From Sinonovacula constricta (Eukaryota > Mollusca > Bivalvia > Cardiida > Solecurtidae), in assembly GCA_007844125.1 (NCBI GenBank), contig CM017556.1, positions 20,249,607 to 20,313,606 on the forward strand: a stretch of DNA of 64,000 nt. Reading direction: 5' to 3'. Positions 1 through 13,358 of the stretch are shown here, one piece after another (position 1 is the stretch's first letter; the number at the start of each line of letters is the position of its first letter). A program made the translations under genes and the position numbers. The notes beneath the pieces were generated by a model that was given only the letters and a program-made list of their open reading frames with translations, was not told the DNA's origin and searched no databases.

Positions 1-1794
1 TAAAATAACACGAAACATTAAATAAATTGTAGCACATATTCAATGTAAACCCGAATGCTATGCTCACATTCAGTAGTTCTCTTAATATAAATAATTATTA
101 TTTGTAATTGCATATACATAGATTTTCGGTAATTTCTGCTACAGATTATTGAAGCATGGGTTTGTTATAATATTGACATGAAGTCACCTTGATAGATGAC
201 TTACCTGTAAAATGAACATACCTGTTATTGGCCACACCCGTCGTATTATCCCGAAAGGTTTTGACAATGCCGAAATAATCACTATACACTTTATTCCTTT
301 TAAACCGTTGTAGCACTTCAAACACAAAATAAAACGAATATCTTCAAAGTAAACAGCAAAAAAGATCTTATCCGTGTCACGTGTTCGGTGTACGTTCCTT
401 CCTCATTTGATTACTCACTGTGGTCCACGAGCGAAACCCTTTTACGACAACTTTTATAAATGTGGTTATACTCCAAGTGTGAATTTTAATTTTAACTGAA
501 CTTGTCCATATATTGCCTTTCGCGATAAATCGCTGAATTGGCTTTACTTTAATGCTCCTGCGCCCAACAGTAAGACTCAAATCCTACCTGAACTAATATG
601 AACAATGTTTAAATTAAAACATTGAGCAGCTGTTTAACATTAGGACTTCGAAAGCCTAAAGTACGTATTGCGTCTAGTTAAATTCCCATTGAGGTGATTT
701 AAGCATTCAGCAAGAGGTTTACGGTTCGGTCTTCATTCATTCGACATCGTCCACTAGTCCCATTATTTAAGCCTAGGTAAAGCAGACGGTGTAAGGATAC
801 ACAGCAACAGGGCGAACTGGGAGCAACCTTAATACAAAGCGGTAGGGTAAACCAAATACAAAGTTTAGGCTACACTAACTGGCAACCGGTGAACCGTGGA
901 TAACACGAAAGTTGTTTCAATGAAGGCGCATATTTTTCTTTTACGCTTGTCCTATTTGACTGGTATGCGCCGGTTAATTAAAGGTGTACACATTTCTATT
1001 AACTGACCATAAACCGTCTTTAAAAACGAACATTTCTACGTAAGTAAACGTACGGTTGCGAGTGCAGAAAATGAACGCCCATAAGAAAGGGCAGTTTAAG
1101 GATAAGGGGGTGTGGTTGGGTATGTCAACTGCTATGTTATCTATTCTTCCAATAGACACGTAAGAAATAGAACGGCAAGGCGCAAAGGACCTTAGACAGC
1201 CTTTTTGCATTCGATCGGGTAAGGCGATATGCGATTTAAAAAGATTAGGAAAACATTGGACAACCAGTTTTCCTGCATTATTTGTCCAGGACTATATGAA
1301 GATATTGCTCCAGGACATAGTGAATAGGACTAATTGAGCACCAGGCGCAAACAATCTCCCGATTTATTGTTTATTGATTAGACATTTATGCAATCGTTAT
1401 CCGACGTATGATATTCCGGTTGAGGCGCAATTTTCTCTCGGCGAATTCTTACATTAGGCCACGTTTCGATTAACACATGATATACGTTTTTTCATCTAAA
1501 AATGAAAAAGGCTGTCAAGTAGCATGTACACTTTCACGATTGATACACAAACACTTAGTAACCATGTGAAATTTGTCATTGTACTTTTCTTCCCATATAT
1601 ATGGCCGAGAGCACCGGCTTCGACAGCCGAGTTGATATGTGGCTTGTTCGTACTGTTTTGCTTGTTTGTTTGTTTTTGTTTGTGTGTGTTTTGTTTGTTT
1701 GTTTTTTTGTTACATCGTACTTACACAATTATTGTCATATTGGCGACGTCCAACTAATTACTTGTGGAAGAGACCCCAGACATAAGTCTGTAAA
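1..1794. other. Non-coding, nothing recognised
   Basis: AT-rich DNA with only short open frames on both strands that show no family features. A T/G-rich low-complexity tract (TTTG repeats) lies at about 1655-1705. Confidence 0.5.
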
Positions 1795-1990
1795 TAACTA
1801 GCAACGCATCGCGGGTCAGCTTATTGACATTTCCACACGAAAGTTCTCTCCACATGAAAGTTCTCGCTCCGAAAGCGACTTGAACCCACGTGGTGAGGGC
1901 TGTGTAGTTATATTTGGCGAATTTAACCTGTCGGCTCGCTCGTCTACTGGAGTCCCATAACCCCAATTCTCTCATTCCCCAGGTGCAAAA
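1795..1990 (-). repeat. Degraded tRNA-derived SINE
   Basis: On the minus strand a B-box-like GGTTCAAGTC lies near 1890, followed by GGAGCGAGAACTTT and a duplicated GAGAACTTTC motif. An A-box-like segment is weak. Similar GAGAACTT-type bodies occur at about 21890 and 58690, so this is probably a dispersed SINE family. A 174-codon minus-strand open frame (1754-2278) overlaps it and is taken as chance. Confidence 0.45.
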
Positions 1991-2324
1991 TCCGATGTGT
2001 TGCTTTTGTTGTTGATGATGGTGTTTTTGTTCTTTTTGTAATATGAACATTTTGGAAATAGAAGTGCTTATATTACTTAGGTTTAACTTAACAGAAAATT
2101 GCATTGTCAATCTGTGGATATTCCAAACAGACAAAAATAAAAATAATATACCGTACTGCACCTGGTCAGGCATGAATATATGTACGACAGTGACTGCCAC
2201 GGAACCCGAGCATGGGGTAGCAATATTAAAAATCAAATAAATTGGTGAAAAGCGTGTTACATGAATGAAAATGAACAATAGACATTCAGTAAAACATATA
2301 CAGAAGATTCGAGATATAATACTC

Positions 2325-2475
2325 TAAGCATATATTGCATATTGCATATCATACATTTTATACATATACACATATATAGCATTTAATTCAGTTTATACAT
2401 GTACACATACATAGAATATTATACATTTACGATATATATACATATGTACATACACATGTATACAGAATATTGTTT
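2325..2475. repeat. AT/CA-rich low-complexity tract
   Basis: Irregular repeats of CATATA, TACACATA and similar words. No gene-like signal. Confidence 0.6.
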
Positions 2476-5400
2476 CATTAAATTGCAGTGTACAATTTAG
2501 AAAAGAAGTATGTTTAAACCATTCTAATATTATTTTATGAACTTAGCAATATGTAAATGTTGACAAATAGCAAAGATTATATAAAAATTATACAATTCTT
2601 ATGAAAAATTAAAGAGCGTTTCTGAAGCATGTCATATTTGTTAGAAGAATAAACGCTTGTCTCAACATACTATACATGTAGATATATAACCAGGACATTT
2701 AAATGGCTATATGAGCGCATAAACATGTCAACTTGCCCATTAAAAATAATGCAAGGTAATATTATATTCCATTCATACCATGCAGATGCTGCATACATGT
2801 TATGGCAGCCATATATCGACGGAGAAACAGTTTACCCATGCCTTGCTGCCTATGTTAAGCATAAGAAGACAATCTTAGGTTTGTTTTCCTATATGCAATG
2901 GTAACTTGCTACAGATTGCAGCAAATAGTGAAAATAGTGCAGATAGTGATCAAATCGTTCCCAGCTGGAGCTAGATGTACTCTGCCTAATCCTGATTACT
3001 TCGTACTTAGCAGGATAAGGATTAGTGTGGTTACAAGATACGCCATTAATCTCGATGTCATACCCTCTTGCACAATGGACTATTTGCCGGATATACGGGG
3101 ACTATTTGTCGGATACCCACGATCAATATAGTATTGAACGGTGCCCAGAAAGCGAACAAATGCTTTATTTGCTTAGATTTGTTCAATAGTAAGCGAAACG
3201 TATCTGAAGGTGGTCAGTTAGGTTTCAAACACACTAATACACAAAAAAAACCACCATAGTCTACGTACTGATGTGGCTATGCCAATGGCATACCTATACA
3301 CTTGCTATTTAAACTTCCCAGACCATCATCGAGTGGGTTCGAGTCTCATTCATTAAATACTTCGCGTTATAACCTCTTACAGTTGACATGCAGTGCGGCG
3401 GTGGATTCTACCTAAACAATGCGCTAGCGCCAACTAACAGTCAGATACGCGGGCATGCGGAAATAGAGAAATACATACAGGACATTACCAGCGGGATAGC
3501 TTTCTGAATGCAATTACATATTCTCATGAACAACAAAGAAAAAACAACCATATTTTTACATTAGTATGCTTAAAAACGCCCCATCAGGGATGCACCCACA
3601 GCCTTGACTAAATTAATTGTTAAACAACATATAAACTATCAAACTTCTTCAAAGTCTATACATTCTTGGGAAGCAAACTTTGTCACCGACTTTACATACT
3701 TTGTGGTATTAAGGGCTCGAATGCTAATTTTATGGTAAGAGTCTTCCAAGCCTTCTTGTTTGTCCTGTGTAAGGACTTAATGAAAACTGGGTAGATGGGC
3801 ATTTTCGGGTATCTAGGGCTGCATTAGGAGGTCAAATTAGAATGATAGAAAATTGCTATCATTTGTTTGGTCACAGTTTGGACTTCACTTAATATCTGGA
3901 GTGGTCCGCAGACAGGAAATATAGATAAACTCGGAGGCTGAAGGCTTGAGGGAAGGTTTCAGGAGGAATTTGAACTTTATTTTCTAAATTTGATAATTAC
4001 ATAATGTGTTTTCTACTTGCACATATTAGTATTGATTACACCAAATATGTGGACAAAAAACGGTTATGACCTACCTATAATACACCTATAATACAATTTT
4101 AACAAAATTGTATGATAATTTTCAAAAAATATTCTACAATATAAAAATGTCTGATCTAATTGCAAGATAATTAATAGGATGTTATAACGGTTAAATATGC
4201 ACTGTATACAAATACTATTTCTTATCTGGGACATGTCAAAATAAGGATATTTTGAAAAACATTCACAAAGCCTTTGATCTTCGAGTTAACAAGTATTAAA
4301 GGTATATAGAAAGTAACCAGACACCAATCAGGCTCATAGTAAGACTGCTGTTAGACCCAGCAACAATCGACTACTAGACGTCTTGCTACAATGGCTTCAA
4401 CAAATAGTGCATATTCTGATCAGACAGATCAAAACGACATCTGGTTTATCAAGATGTACATGGTCTGCATCTTCCTGATCTGTTGATAAAATATCGCCTT
4501 GCGATCTATTAATTCACTTGAGGTAACCATATCTTTTCATACAACAATGCTTTTAAACAAATGTTTGCTGTAAGTAGGTAGCTGAACTTGCCCGAAGCGA
4601 CAATACGGTTTGGTAACACTTATGTTACTTAATCACACCCCTTTTTGTGAAGATGAACAAAAATCTACGGATGTTTTACTGTGTTAAGTCGGATATAATA
4701 TAATACAGGTATAAGAGAATCAGAGATACATTTGTGTTAGATTACATCCCCACTGACAGTTATATTTGTAGTTGTAGTTTTTAGATCTCTATATAGATTT
4801 TAATGCTTTAGATCCACTCGCTACAAAAGATTTACCATTCACAAACTGTTTTTTTTTTTCTTTTCTTAGACTGGAGTATTACATTGTATTCTGACCATTT
4901 ATGCTTGAAGACTTGATGACGTTCACTACTATATGTACAAATCTTAAATAAAATGTCTGTTCTGTTCTGTTCAAGTTGATAGAAAATACACGTGTTATAT
5001 AATTAAGTTATTTATGAAAGGATGAAATGAAACCTTGAACACAAATGGGATTAATTGATCGCATGCAAATGCTAGACGACATTACTTTGCAGCACGTTTA
5101 GTGTCGATATTAGATGTGATTTTGACATCTACTTTAAAACCTTATTGAAACTAAATGTAACTTGTGCTTGTTTATACTTCCAATGGCAGTGAAGATGTAA
5201 CAATGAATTACATAAATGTATCGCCACGTTACAAAGCTTGACATTTAGACAGAACGTACATTCATTTGTACAACATATGTGTAATACATCTACATATAAG
5301 ATACGAAAGTACCAGTAAGCTGTTGTGTTGAATGATAATGATGGCTTGTAAAACAAAACCCCTTTCCAGTCGGTCTGATCTGGAATTATATAACCGATTC

Positions 5401-5870
5401 TAAAATAGCGCACGTTTGACAGAACTGAAAAAGCTTGTAAACTGCATTATAGTATAGTATGTTTCTCAGGAAATAAATGTTTGGTAAGGTTTAAGTAATC
5501 GCCAAGTGAACCTAGCATTAGAATATTGCCGGCCATAAAGGTATAACTACTAAACCGTTGAACTTTTGATCCAAACATTTTATTGTAATTTGTTTGACAT
5601 TTGTTCTATCAATTAATTTCCTTTACAAACAACACCTTACAAAAACTCCCGTAAACAAAATAACTTAACATTAAAGAGTTACTTCCCTTGCCCTAATGTC
5701 AATAAATATTACGCATGATGTTTTGCGATGTTGAAGTAAAAATTACCTTAAAACATTTTTTCATGCTCCACCTTTAATAAGTTTGTCAAGCACACACTTT
5801 CAGGCTCCAGAAAATAGTGTAGATGCCGATCGTTCAGCTTGTTCTGGGATCTTAGTCTTTGGCAACATGT
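2476..5870. other. Non-coding, nothing recognised
   Basis: Only short frames. A GAGTTACTTCCC-type word at about 5678 recurs at about 7508 with surrounding similarity (CTTAACATT, AAGAGTTACTTCCC). That suggests fragments of one dispersed repeat. Confidence 0.45.
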
Positions 5871-6184
5871 TTGTTTGTTTTATCGTCCCACCAACAGTAT
5901 TTCAGTTATCTGTAGTCGGTGTCCTCTTGAAGCAGATATAGTGCTGCCTTCACTCTGTATAGCATGCCATGAACACCTGGCATGATAACACATACAATCA
6001 CGTTATCCTGACACCGGTCCAACCAGTCGTGGAACTACCCTTATATTGGCTTGAGCGTTAGCAATGGAGCTATACCACTACTATTTTTAACGACTTTTGT
6101 ATGTCGCGGCCCGGTATCGAACCCGAGGCCTCCCGTAACTTGAGCCTACCGACTACCGACTACCGACTGCGCTACCAGGTCCGG
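5871..6184 (-). repeat. tRNA-derived SINE (family S1), reverse orientation
   Basis: Reads on the minus strand as a tRNA-like head (A-box region near 6160-6180, B-box GGTTCGATACCGG near 6110-6125), then a body containing the TTAAAAATAGTAGTGG and GATAACGTGATTG blocks, and ends GGGACGATAAAACAAACAAA. It is flanked by a near-perfect duplication, TTTGGCAACATGT (5858-5870) and TTTGGCAATATGT (6185-6197), as expected for a LINE-mobilised SINE. The head carries a local triplication of TACCGAC at 6154-6175. Confidence 0.85.
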
Positions 6185-6197
6185 TTTGGCAATATGT

Positions 6198-9100
6198 CTC
6201 TGCAACTACATATATGCATTACGATAAAGGAGATATAGGTATAAGAGTTTGGCTTAATAACAATTGTAGCATGGTTAAAATACTTAAGTCATTAATATAT
6301 AGTTATAACAGGAGATATATGAGAAATATTTTCGAATCGTTATTCGTATGCATGAAAATTTTGAAATGCTTTCCCAGCTAAGAAAATTGGAATGATAGTT
6401 CCCTGTTTAATTTACATGTCACCTTAATATAGGCGATTAACATAAAATGTATGTCTAATTAATTAAAACTAAAACGAATTGCAAACCAACGAACTTGTTG
6501 TGATATAACGATATGAAAATTCTTGTGAAATCATTTTATGTAGACTGTTTTAATACGGGGATAGACTGTTGTTTGCAATTAAACACCATTTCTTAGTTGT
6601 AAAAACATTTATGACGGCATATTGTTAAAGTTAAAATATTAAAAATAACATATATGTGCAGTTGCGTAAAAGCATTTCTCAGAACATGAAATGAAACTTT
6701 GAAATGAAGTGACCGTTCCAAGGCGGTAAGTGTCATGATTCTTTGTTCTTATAATGTCTAGTCTCAGAGTTTTTTGTCACTAAAATAATACTTTTAACTT
6801 GCGAGTTTATCCCTTGTCTAGTGCTAGTTCATATATCAATATAGGTGGTGATTCTCAAATTACATGTACCTTTAATATTTAACTATAAACCCTGACTGGA
6901 TTTCTTACCACTAGCAAATTGGAGACGCCTTAACTTTGCAGACGTGTCTCCTCCTTTGATTAGATGTACACGTGCCATGTTTCAACCAGTTTGAACCTTA
7001 CAATGTTTAGTGCAACATGTTTGTTTCTCACTTTGAAACAGGCATTTACATTGTGAGGATGTTTTGTCTAAGTGCATCACTCTGTAAGAAAGCTTTCAAA
7101 GGAATGTAAATTATTTTGTGGAAAATATTTGCATTGTATTGACAAAATACGATATTGCCAACTGGGTAATAGGCTGGATGCTTTGTTGTATGTATGGTAT
7201 ATATGTACACGTTTCCATTTTACAGTCAATGTAACCTGAAATTAAATAATCCATTCCGGTATCAAATTCGTTTTACTGACTTATTACATATTGAATACTC
7301 TTCATAAATGTACCATAATATGAAATATTTCTCTGTTAAAAAGAGAGATGACGTCGTGTCGGTATCATTCGAAATATTATCGGCAAAAATGACTCAAGGT
7401 TGCATTCAAATGAATCTATGGTTCAGTTTGATCTTTGTCTATCACTGCGGTAACAGCTAAGAGACTCGTGAAAGACAACTCCCATCAACGAAACAAACTT
7501 AACATTGAAGAGTTACTTCCCCTACTTTCGAATTACGGTCTGTTATTTGTTAACCACTATTATTGTGGAAGTTGAATATGTAAAAGCATAATGCGTTCAA
7601 CCCTTGCGTTAAGTTTTATCTTGCTATACCTCATGCCACCCTTTTGTAAACAACAACAGCGACAAAGACAACGACAACAACAATAAAATACATCTATATT
7701 CATATAAATGTATGCATACCAGCTTCTAGAGTTTTCTGATCATTTTTTGCGTGAAGACGGAGAAAACGTCTTATAATTATTTTGACTTAATAATAAATGT
7801 ATGATGATAATGGTTTCGTTAGTTTAGAGGTTTTTAGCTCAGATGGAGAGATCTAGGTGAAATATTTTCGTTTGATTGTTGCTAAGCTTACCGGGCTACG
7901 ACACCAACGCCGGTCCGTCGGATCGAGGCCGATAAATTCTTCAAGAACCGGTAATTTATAAAATCTGACCAGTTGGGCTCTTTGAAATTGGGCAAAATCA
8001 TTTCCACGCCTACCTTGTATCTTTATCAAATTAAAGCACAGCATAAATTGTACGAATTAAAAACAATCTCAAATCAGCAATGCAATAAGACAAATGAGCA
8101 AATCTCTGAGGCACATTTTGTAATGTCACCGTTACACATCAATGTATACTAGCAACTAGCAGTTGAAAATGAGCTAGATTGCAAAGCGAGATAAACAAAA
8201 TTCAAAAGTGGGAAAAGTGAAAAATAAAACAAAACAACAACAACAACAAACAAACAAAAAATTCATCAACTATTTGACACTTACAATCTAACAATTTTAA
8301 TGTGTAAATAACCTTTAACGAAAAACCCTCATCTGCTAAATAATATCACAGCTGTAAATAGAGGTGAAGTTCGGTTAAGAATATCATACACATTAAAAAC
8401 AACAACATAACTACTAGATGCAACCAACGATTCCGTTTGTAAAGCCTATACGTCCTTTTGTGTTTTTAACGTGGTGGCGGTGTGGGTTGGGGGATTTGCG
8501 GGGGTGGGGGGGGGGTATTGATTCTGGTAGCGATGTTTATTTTTTTGTTCATTACAAAGCCATTTATTTGTCAAAAAAATCGAATCTAGTTTCCACCAGT
8601 TTTCCACTTTATGGACAACAACATGACAAAACTTGTAGCTGAGAAAGACGGACGGCTAAAGTGAAGTACAATGTAGACGGTACTTGTATTATTAAAGACA
8701 CACATGCTTTCTACTTCGATCATTGATAGGAAATAATGTTTGATTTTTTTAATGCTTTTCTTTAAGGATATATGTTTTCCGCCCTTTATATCTACAGAAC
8801 TCCTTTAAATATTCGCCTAAACCTGCTCTTGAAAGAAACTTTTTTTAAAAGCACATAGTTTTATAAACGTGTATGTATTTAAAATATACATGCAATTAAC
8901 AGATACATCTAATAAAATTGAATAAATTGTTATAAAATGCAGTATTACTTTTTTCAAACATTTATTACAAAACTAGAGCTAGTTCCTTATATCAAAATCT
9001 TTCAAACAAAATCAAGAAATAAGCTTTCGTGCCAGATTCACAGTTTTCTCAGATTTTCTGTGCACAGTGAATTATAAGGTAACACTGTTAAAGGAAGCGT

Positions 9101-9781
9101 CAATTTTCCAAGACTTTCGGAAGGACTTTTTTTACTTTGAGAAGGATCGTTAAATGTTTAGCTAACAGTTCTTTGGACCGCCGGCAAAAACAAATTAGTG
9201 TCGAGATGATGAGATGATTGGACATATCACTTTCTTTTAACCATTTGTAATGAAAGTCTTCTGTTCAACTCATTCACCTTTTCCCATTATTTTCATCTCT
9301 TACTAATTTTCCTTCTGGCGATATATTGTTTTGATATTCAACAGCGGTATACGGACAACCCCTCCCCCACCTCGGACAGAATCCCCCTCATTCATTTTTG
9401 CATATTACAACCTCACGTAAAAGCTGGTATTCGACAGTTTGGACCAATATTTTTCTTTCTCATGCAACCAAATAATTCATTGTTGACCCTGAAAGGGTCC
9501 CAAGAAATGCTGTTTATTGTTGCCTTACATCCAAATGATAAACAAATCATAATACTCTACTTGTCTTTAAAACATGTATTTCCCATCCGAACCACACTGC
9601 ACAGTTAGCCTTTTTTAAACCAAGAAAACCATGTGGCCATTTACTTTTGAGATCACGGTACATACTCATCAGGGTAGTCAGCGCTGACGTCGATATCTGT
9701 TTTAGCTGTTATTCTCATTTTGCATAGTTATAGATGTAGAAAAATGAGCATTTAAAGCGAAGCCATTTTATAACCATTGGT
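6198..9781. other. Non-coding, low-complexity patches
   Basis: Contains CAA-rich tracts (7650-7690, 8226-8262) and a G-rich run (about 8485-8516). A fragment of the R1 repeat core (GACCGTTCCAAGGCGGTAA) lies at about 6710-6730. No coding frame with family features is seen. Confidence 0.45.
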
Positions 9782-10153
9782 ATGTCTAATAACTGTGAGG
9801 GTCTTGCGTTTTCGACATATGGAAACTCGGAAACCTCCTTTTTGTGCTGCCGACCCAACATGGTTCGGCTACGTGTATTTCTAGCCCGACAAAACAAAGC
9901 TCTACTTAACTGTGTAGCAGAATTCTCAAATGTTTACATTAGTATGCCCGGCCTCTTTAAACTAGCTGCAAATGCACATAATGGATATCTAGAGCGCGTA
10001 GAAATACAACAGCCAGTGAAACGTGGTACGTGTGATTTAAGCAGTGACCAACTCTATAGAAACACCTCTCACACTGCTTACGTTTCGCTTTGCTATTATG
10101 AACCGGCCCTTAGGCTTCTGTTTTTTGTCAACAACTTTGAAGGACTTGTGTAA
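9782..10153 (+). other. Unrecognised open frame of 123 codons
   Basis: ATG at 9782 and TAA at 10151-10153. The predicted peptide has seven cysteines, no signal peptide, no membrane segment and no motif I recognise. The stretch is less AT-rich than its surroundings. It may be an orphan short gene, a fossil exon, or chance; chance is the default in this much DNA. Confidence 0.12.
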
Positions 10154-11192
10154 TATGAGGAGGGACAGTTGTTTTACACACATTAATATTCGACAGTTTC
10201 TCTAAACCGGATCTAATTATTTTATTATGAAACTGCTTTTCCGATGTAGTGAAAACCATAGTTCTAGCAGCCATTGTATTATCTTCTCCGTAATGATTGG
10301 CATTTCTTTTTTAGACACAAATGTCAGATCTCTTTTGAATATATGAACGGTAATCCACGACATAAGAGATACCTGCGATAACTTACTTTGAGAGACTGTT
10401 AAATATTTGTTCAAACAAAAAACAAATAACTAATAGAGAGCTGGATAGAGGAAGCGCTTTTATGATAAGAAGTGTTTATATAAACCTAGCTAGCAATGAG
10501 GATGAAAGACTGCGTACGATCGTTAATGCCCGCTTAGAGGGGGTCGACCCGACTGATCTCTAAACACGTGTCGTGCTGCACGTGCTAATTTAGGTAATTA
10601 ACAAGATAACGGCCCACTGAGTCTTGGATACAGAGCCATTCATCTAAGATTCCTCGTCGGTCATTGCTTGTCGGCAATGATTAAAGCAGGTATTACCATT
10701 ATCCCAGATTTGGATCCGCATAATCATTTGTAATACGACGAACGGCTAAGTCAGGAATGTGTTTTCGAAGGTATTGACAATAAAATCACTCGATCAAGTT
10801 TTATTGACCGGCAGTGTGAATGATGTTAGTGATTTTCTGCCAATAAACTGATGTAAGGACAGCAAAATTGCAGCTTGGAAGGTCATTTTGGTGTATGGAC
10901 CTAAATGGCGAAGGTCACACGCTGCGTTATGTCGATGACATAACACAAAGTACAGTTTGTTGCAACAAGCTTTATAGATTTTATAATTACACTATATTTC
11001 TTTCTTGTTTCATTTTGTTAAACATATTTCGTAAGTCATACTTCACGTTCTGAATACACTATTGTCTATGTTACATTCCTTTGTTACACAAAAACATTAA
11101 TCTTGTAATAATGCTATTATTGCATATGTAGATCTGTGTATGAATGCATTTAATTTTATGTTTTACTTTTTTTTGTAATTATATTATATATA
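10154..11192. other. Non-coding, with a compositionally distinct patch
   Basis: The patch at about 10490-10860 is richer in G and C than its surroundings and has E-box (CACGTG) and GATA-type words, but no coding frame. The rest is AT-rich with nothing recognised. Confidence 0.35.
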
Positions 11193-11204
11193 ATTAACAG
11201 ACAT

Positions 11205-11325
11205 AGCGGGAGAGAAAGAGAGAGAACGAGAGAGTTAGCGTAAGAAAGAAAGGGAGAGAGAGAGAGGACGAAAGAGGGATAGAGTGATTGAGAGACAGAC
11301 AGAGACAGAGAGAGACAGAGAGATG
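11205..11325. repeat. GA-rich microsatellite
   Basis: Irregular GAGA, GACAGA and GAAAGA repeats over about 120 bp, purine-rich on the plus strand. It can in principle form triplex DNA. Confidence 0.85.
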
Positions 11326-11867
11326 CAAATCATATGTAACATATGCAATATAAAAACTTTTACAACAAATCAGATGTTTGACGATGAATGTTAACTTATT
11401 TATGCATTTTTGTAGCGATCCTGTTATATATATGGTCAATGAAGTATTAGCATAAGCAAATGCAACTGAGTGTTCAATACCAAATAAAAACACAAAACTT
11501 TACTGCACCAATATCCGTTCTGAAGAGAGGCGAGGTAAAATACATATAACGTAATAGAAAACGTAAATATAATTTTCCTGACAGTAAAAGTGCTCCTGTC
11601 TGGAACAATGAGTTAATGTAGCATAGGGACTAGTACGCCCATCTGACATTTACAGATTTTATAACGGATCTCAGATATAACTATAAATAGTTCATGTCAG
11701 ATAAACTTCTCAATATGTTCGCTTTATCGAGAATTTACCAATTTCCATTGCACCATAAATTTGTAGAGTTTTTTCATTACTATACTATTAATTATTTTTT
11801 TATCAACGTGTTACTGTAAAAACCTATAACAACAAAGACAACAACAATTAACCTTGCGTCAGTAAAA

Positions 11868-12036
11868 TATATGTGTGTGTGTGTATGTGTGTGTTTGTCT
11901 GTGTGTGCGCGCGCGCGTATGTTTAGATGTGTGCGTCTCTGTGTCTGTCTCTGTCTCTCTGTCTCACTCTCTCTCTGTCTCTCTCTCTCTGTATGTGTAT
12001 GTGCGTATGTGTGTATGTGTGTGTGCACGTTCAATC
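11868..12036. repeat. Composite TG / CT microsatellite
   Basis: (TG)n with a GCGCGCGC interruption, then (TCTG/CT)n, then (TATG/TG)n again. The open frames across it are repeat artefacts. The alternating purine-pyrimidine run near 11900-11920 is Z-DNA-prone. Confidence 0.9.
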
Positions 12037-12039
12037 ACT

Positions 12040-12215
12040 CCAGTCGCCCTTACCGACTGACTGTTACAAGAACGTAACTGTTGGGTTTGCACTATTTTGT
12101 TTTAAGTCTCGTTACAATGTTGTTGTAACTTTCGCAACTGACTAGCGTGTGAATACCTTTGTCCTGAGCTTTTTCGGCGCCTTTTCCTCTTTTAATATAT
12201 GTTGCAGTGCTCATA
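12040..12215 (+). repeat. Degraded copy of the R1 repeat core
   Basis: Begins CAGTCGCCCTTACCGACTG, keeping the R1 hairpin stem, then an altered ACTGTTACAAGAACGTAACTG. It continues with segments like those in the 29.7-31.2 kb array (GTGAATACCTTTGTCCTGAG, ATATGTTGCAGTGCTCAT). Confidence 0.6.
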
Positions 12216-12754
12216 TGTCCGTGTCTTTTTTTTTTTTGAAAAGAAACTAATCTTCACTATAAAGTAAGCCTCAAGTGGTCATGCCTCTGATAACATCGTA
12301 GATCAAAATTATACCCATACAACTCCATCTGAGAACACGACTTAGAATGTCTCGAAAATTACGTCGAATTATCTGTAGAGGTAACTGTAGCATATAAGAA
12401 TCAAAGCGCTGAAAGCGTTGGAAGACTGGCGCCGGTTGAAAGCGTAGTTCCAAGGGAGTAATCAAGATGTCTTGAACGGCGAAATGCACATTAAGGAATT
12501 GGAAAGATTGCTGTTGATGGTCTTACATTGGCATTCATAGGGGAGCAATGAACAACAATTAGTAGTTTTCATATAAGAATTTAATGTAACAAAACTTTGA
12601 AAAACATTTGAAGATGAACAAAAGAGAGGTGGAGAAGAACAAAAGAATCAAACTTTTCCTGCACAGATATCATTACTCGAAACATATGAAACTACATGTA
12701 TGTTCTTTTCGTTTGTACGTGACAGTCACTATCAACAACATTAGCAAATAATTC
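12216..12754. other. Non-coding, nothing recognised
   Basis: AT-rich, short chance frames only. Confidence 0.4.
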
Positions 12755-12762
12755 AGTATATT

Positions 12763-13099
12763 CAGGGATTTTAACATCCAGATATTTGCATTTTGATGCA
12801 AGGAAAATTGAGGTTTTCCAGTTTTGACCTCACCTAAATCTTAGGTTGGGGGTCATTTTGATGCAGAAGCGCAGAATAAGTGGTCAAATTTTGCAAGAAT
12901 AACCATAAATGTAGTATGTAAAGTATTTAAAAAATGAAGTAAATACTAATTGGACCCTTGTAAATATATGGAAATGAAGTTAAAGCAATTTTACAATTAG
13001 TTAAGTTTGTGAACACATGATTTGACTTGTGTCAATCTGATCATGACCCCTTGAAAATTGTCAAATTCTCAACAAAAGTGAAAGCTATTGAAATCCCTG
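12763..13099. mobile_element. hAT-like MITE (337 bp, non-autonomous)
   Basis: Terminal inverted repeats CAGGGATTTTAA (left) and TTGAAATCCCTG (right) differ at one base. They are flanked by 8-bp sequences AGTATATT and AGTATACA, 6 of 8 identical, consistent with a decayed hAT-type 8-bp target duplication. hAT ends usually begin CAGGG or CAGTG. No transposase frame lies inside. Confidence 0.65.
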
Positions 13100-13358
13100 A
13101 GTATACAGTACCGTGGTGATAACCATTAACCTGGCTGTTGTAATTGGTTCATGCAATAGAAGTACAGTGATTGTCAACAGTAGCACAGCATGAAGGTTAC
13201 GTGAACGGTTGCGGTCATCAGTATTGTAACATATATGTACATATGTAACATACATTCCACCAATGGATGTCACTGCTACCTTAATATTGCTTAGGAAACT
13301 CTCAATCCACAAAAGCTTACAAAAATGGCAACCCACACTAGATTTTCCCGCAATTTTG

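Noticed and set aside
1754..2278. 174-codon minus-strand open frame, one of the longest in the window
   Set aside because: It overlaps a degraded SINE and AT-rich DNA, has no recognisable domain, and contains a His/Gln low-complexity run; chance or repeat-derived.
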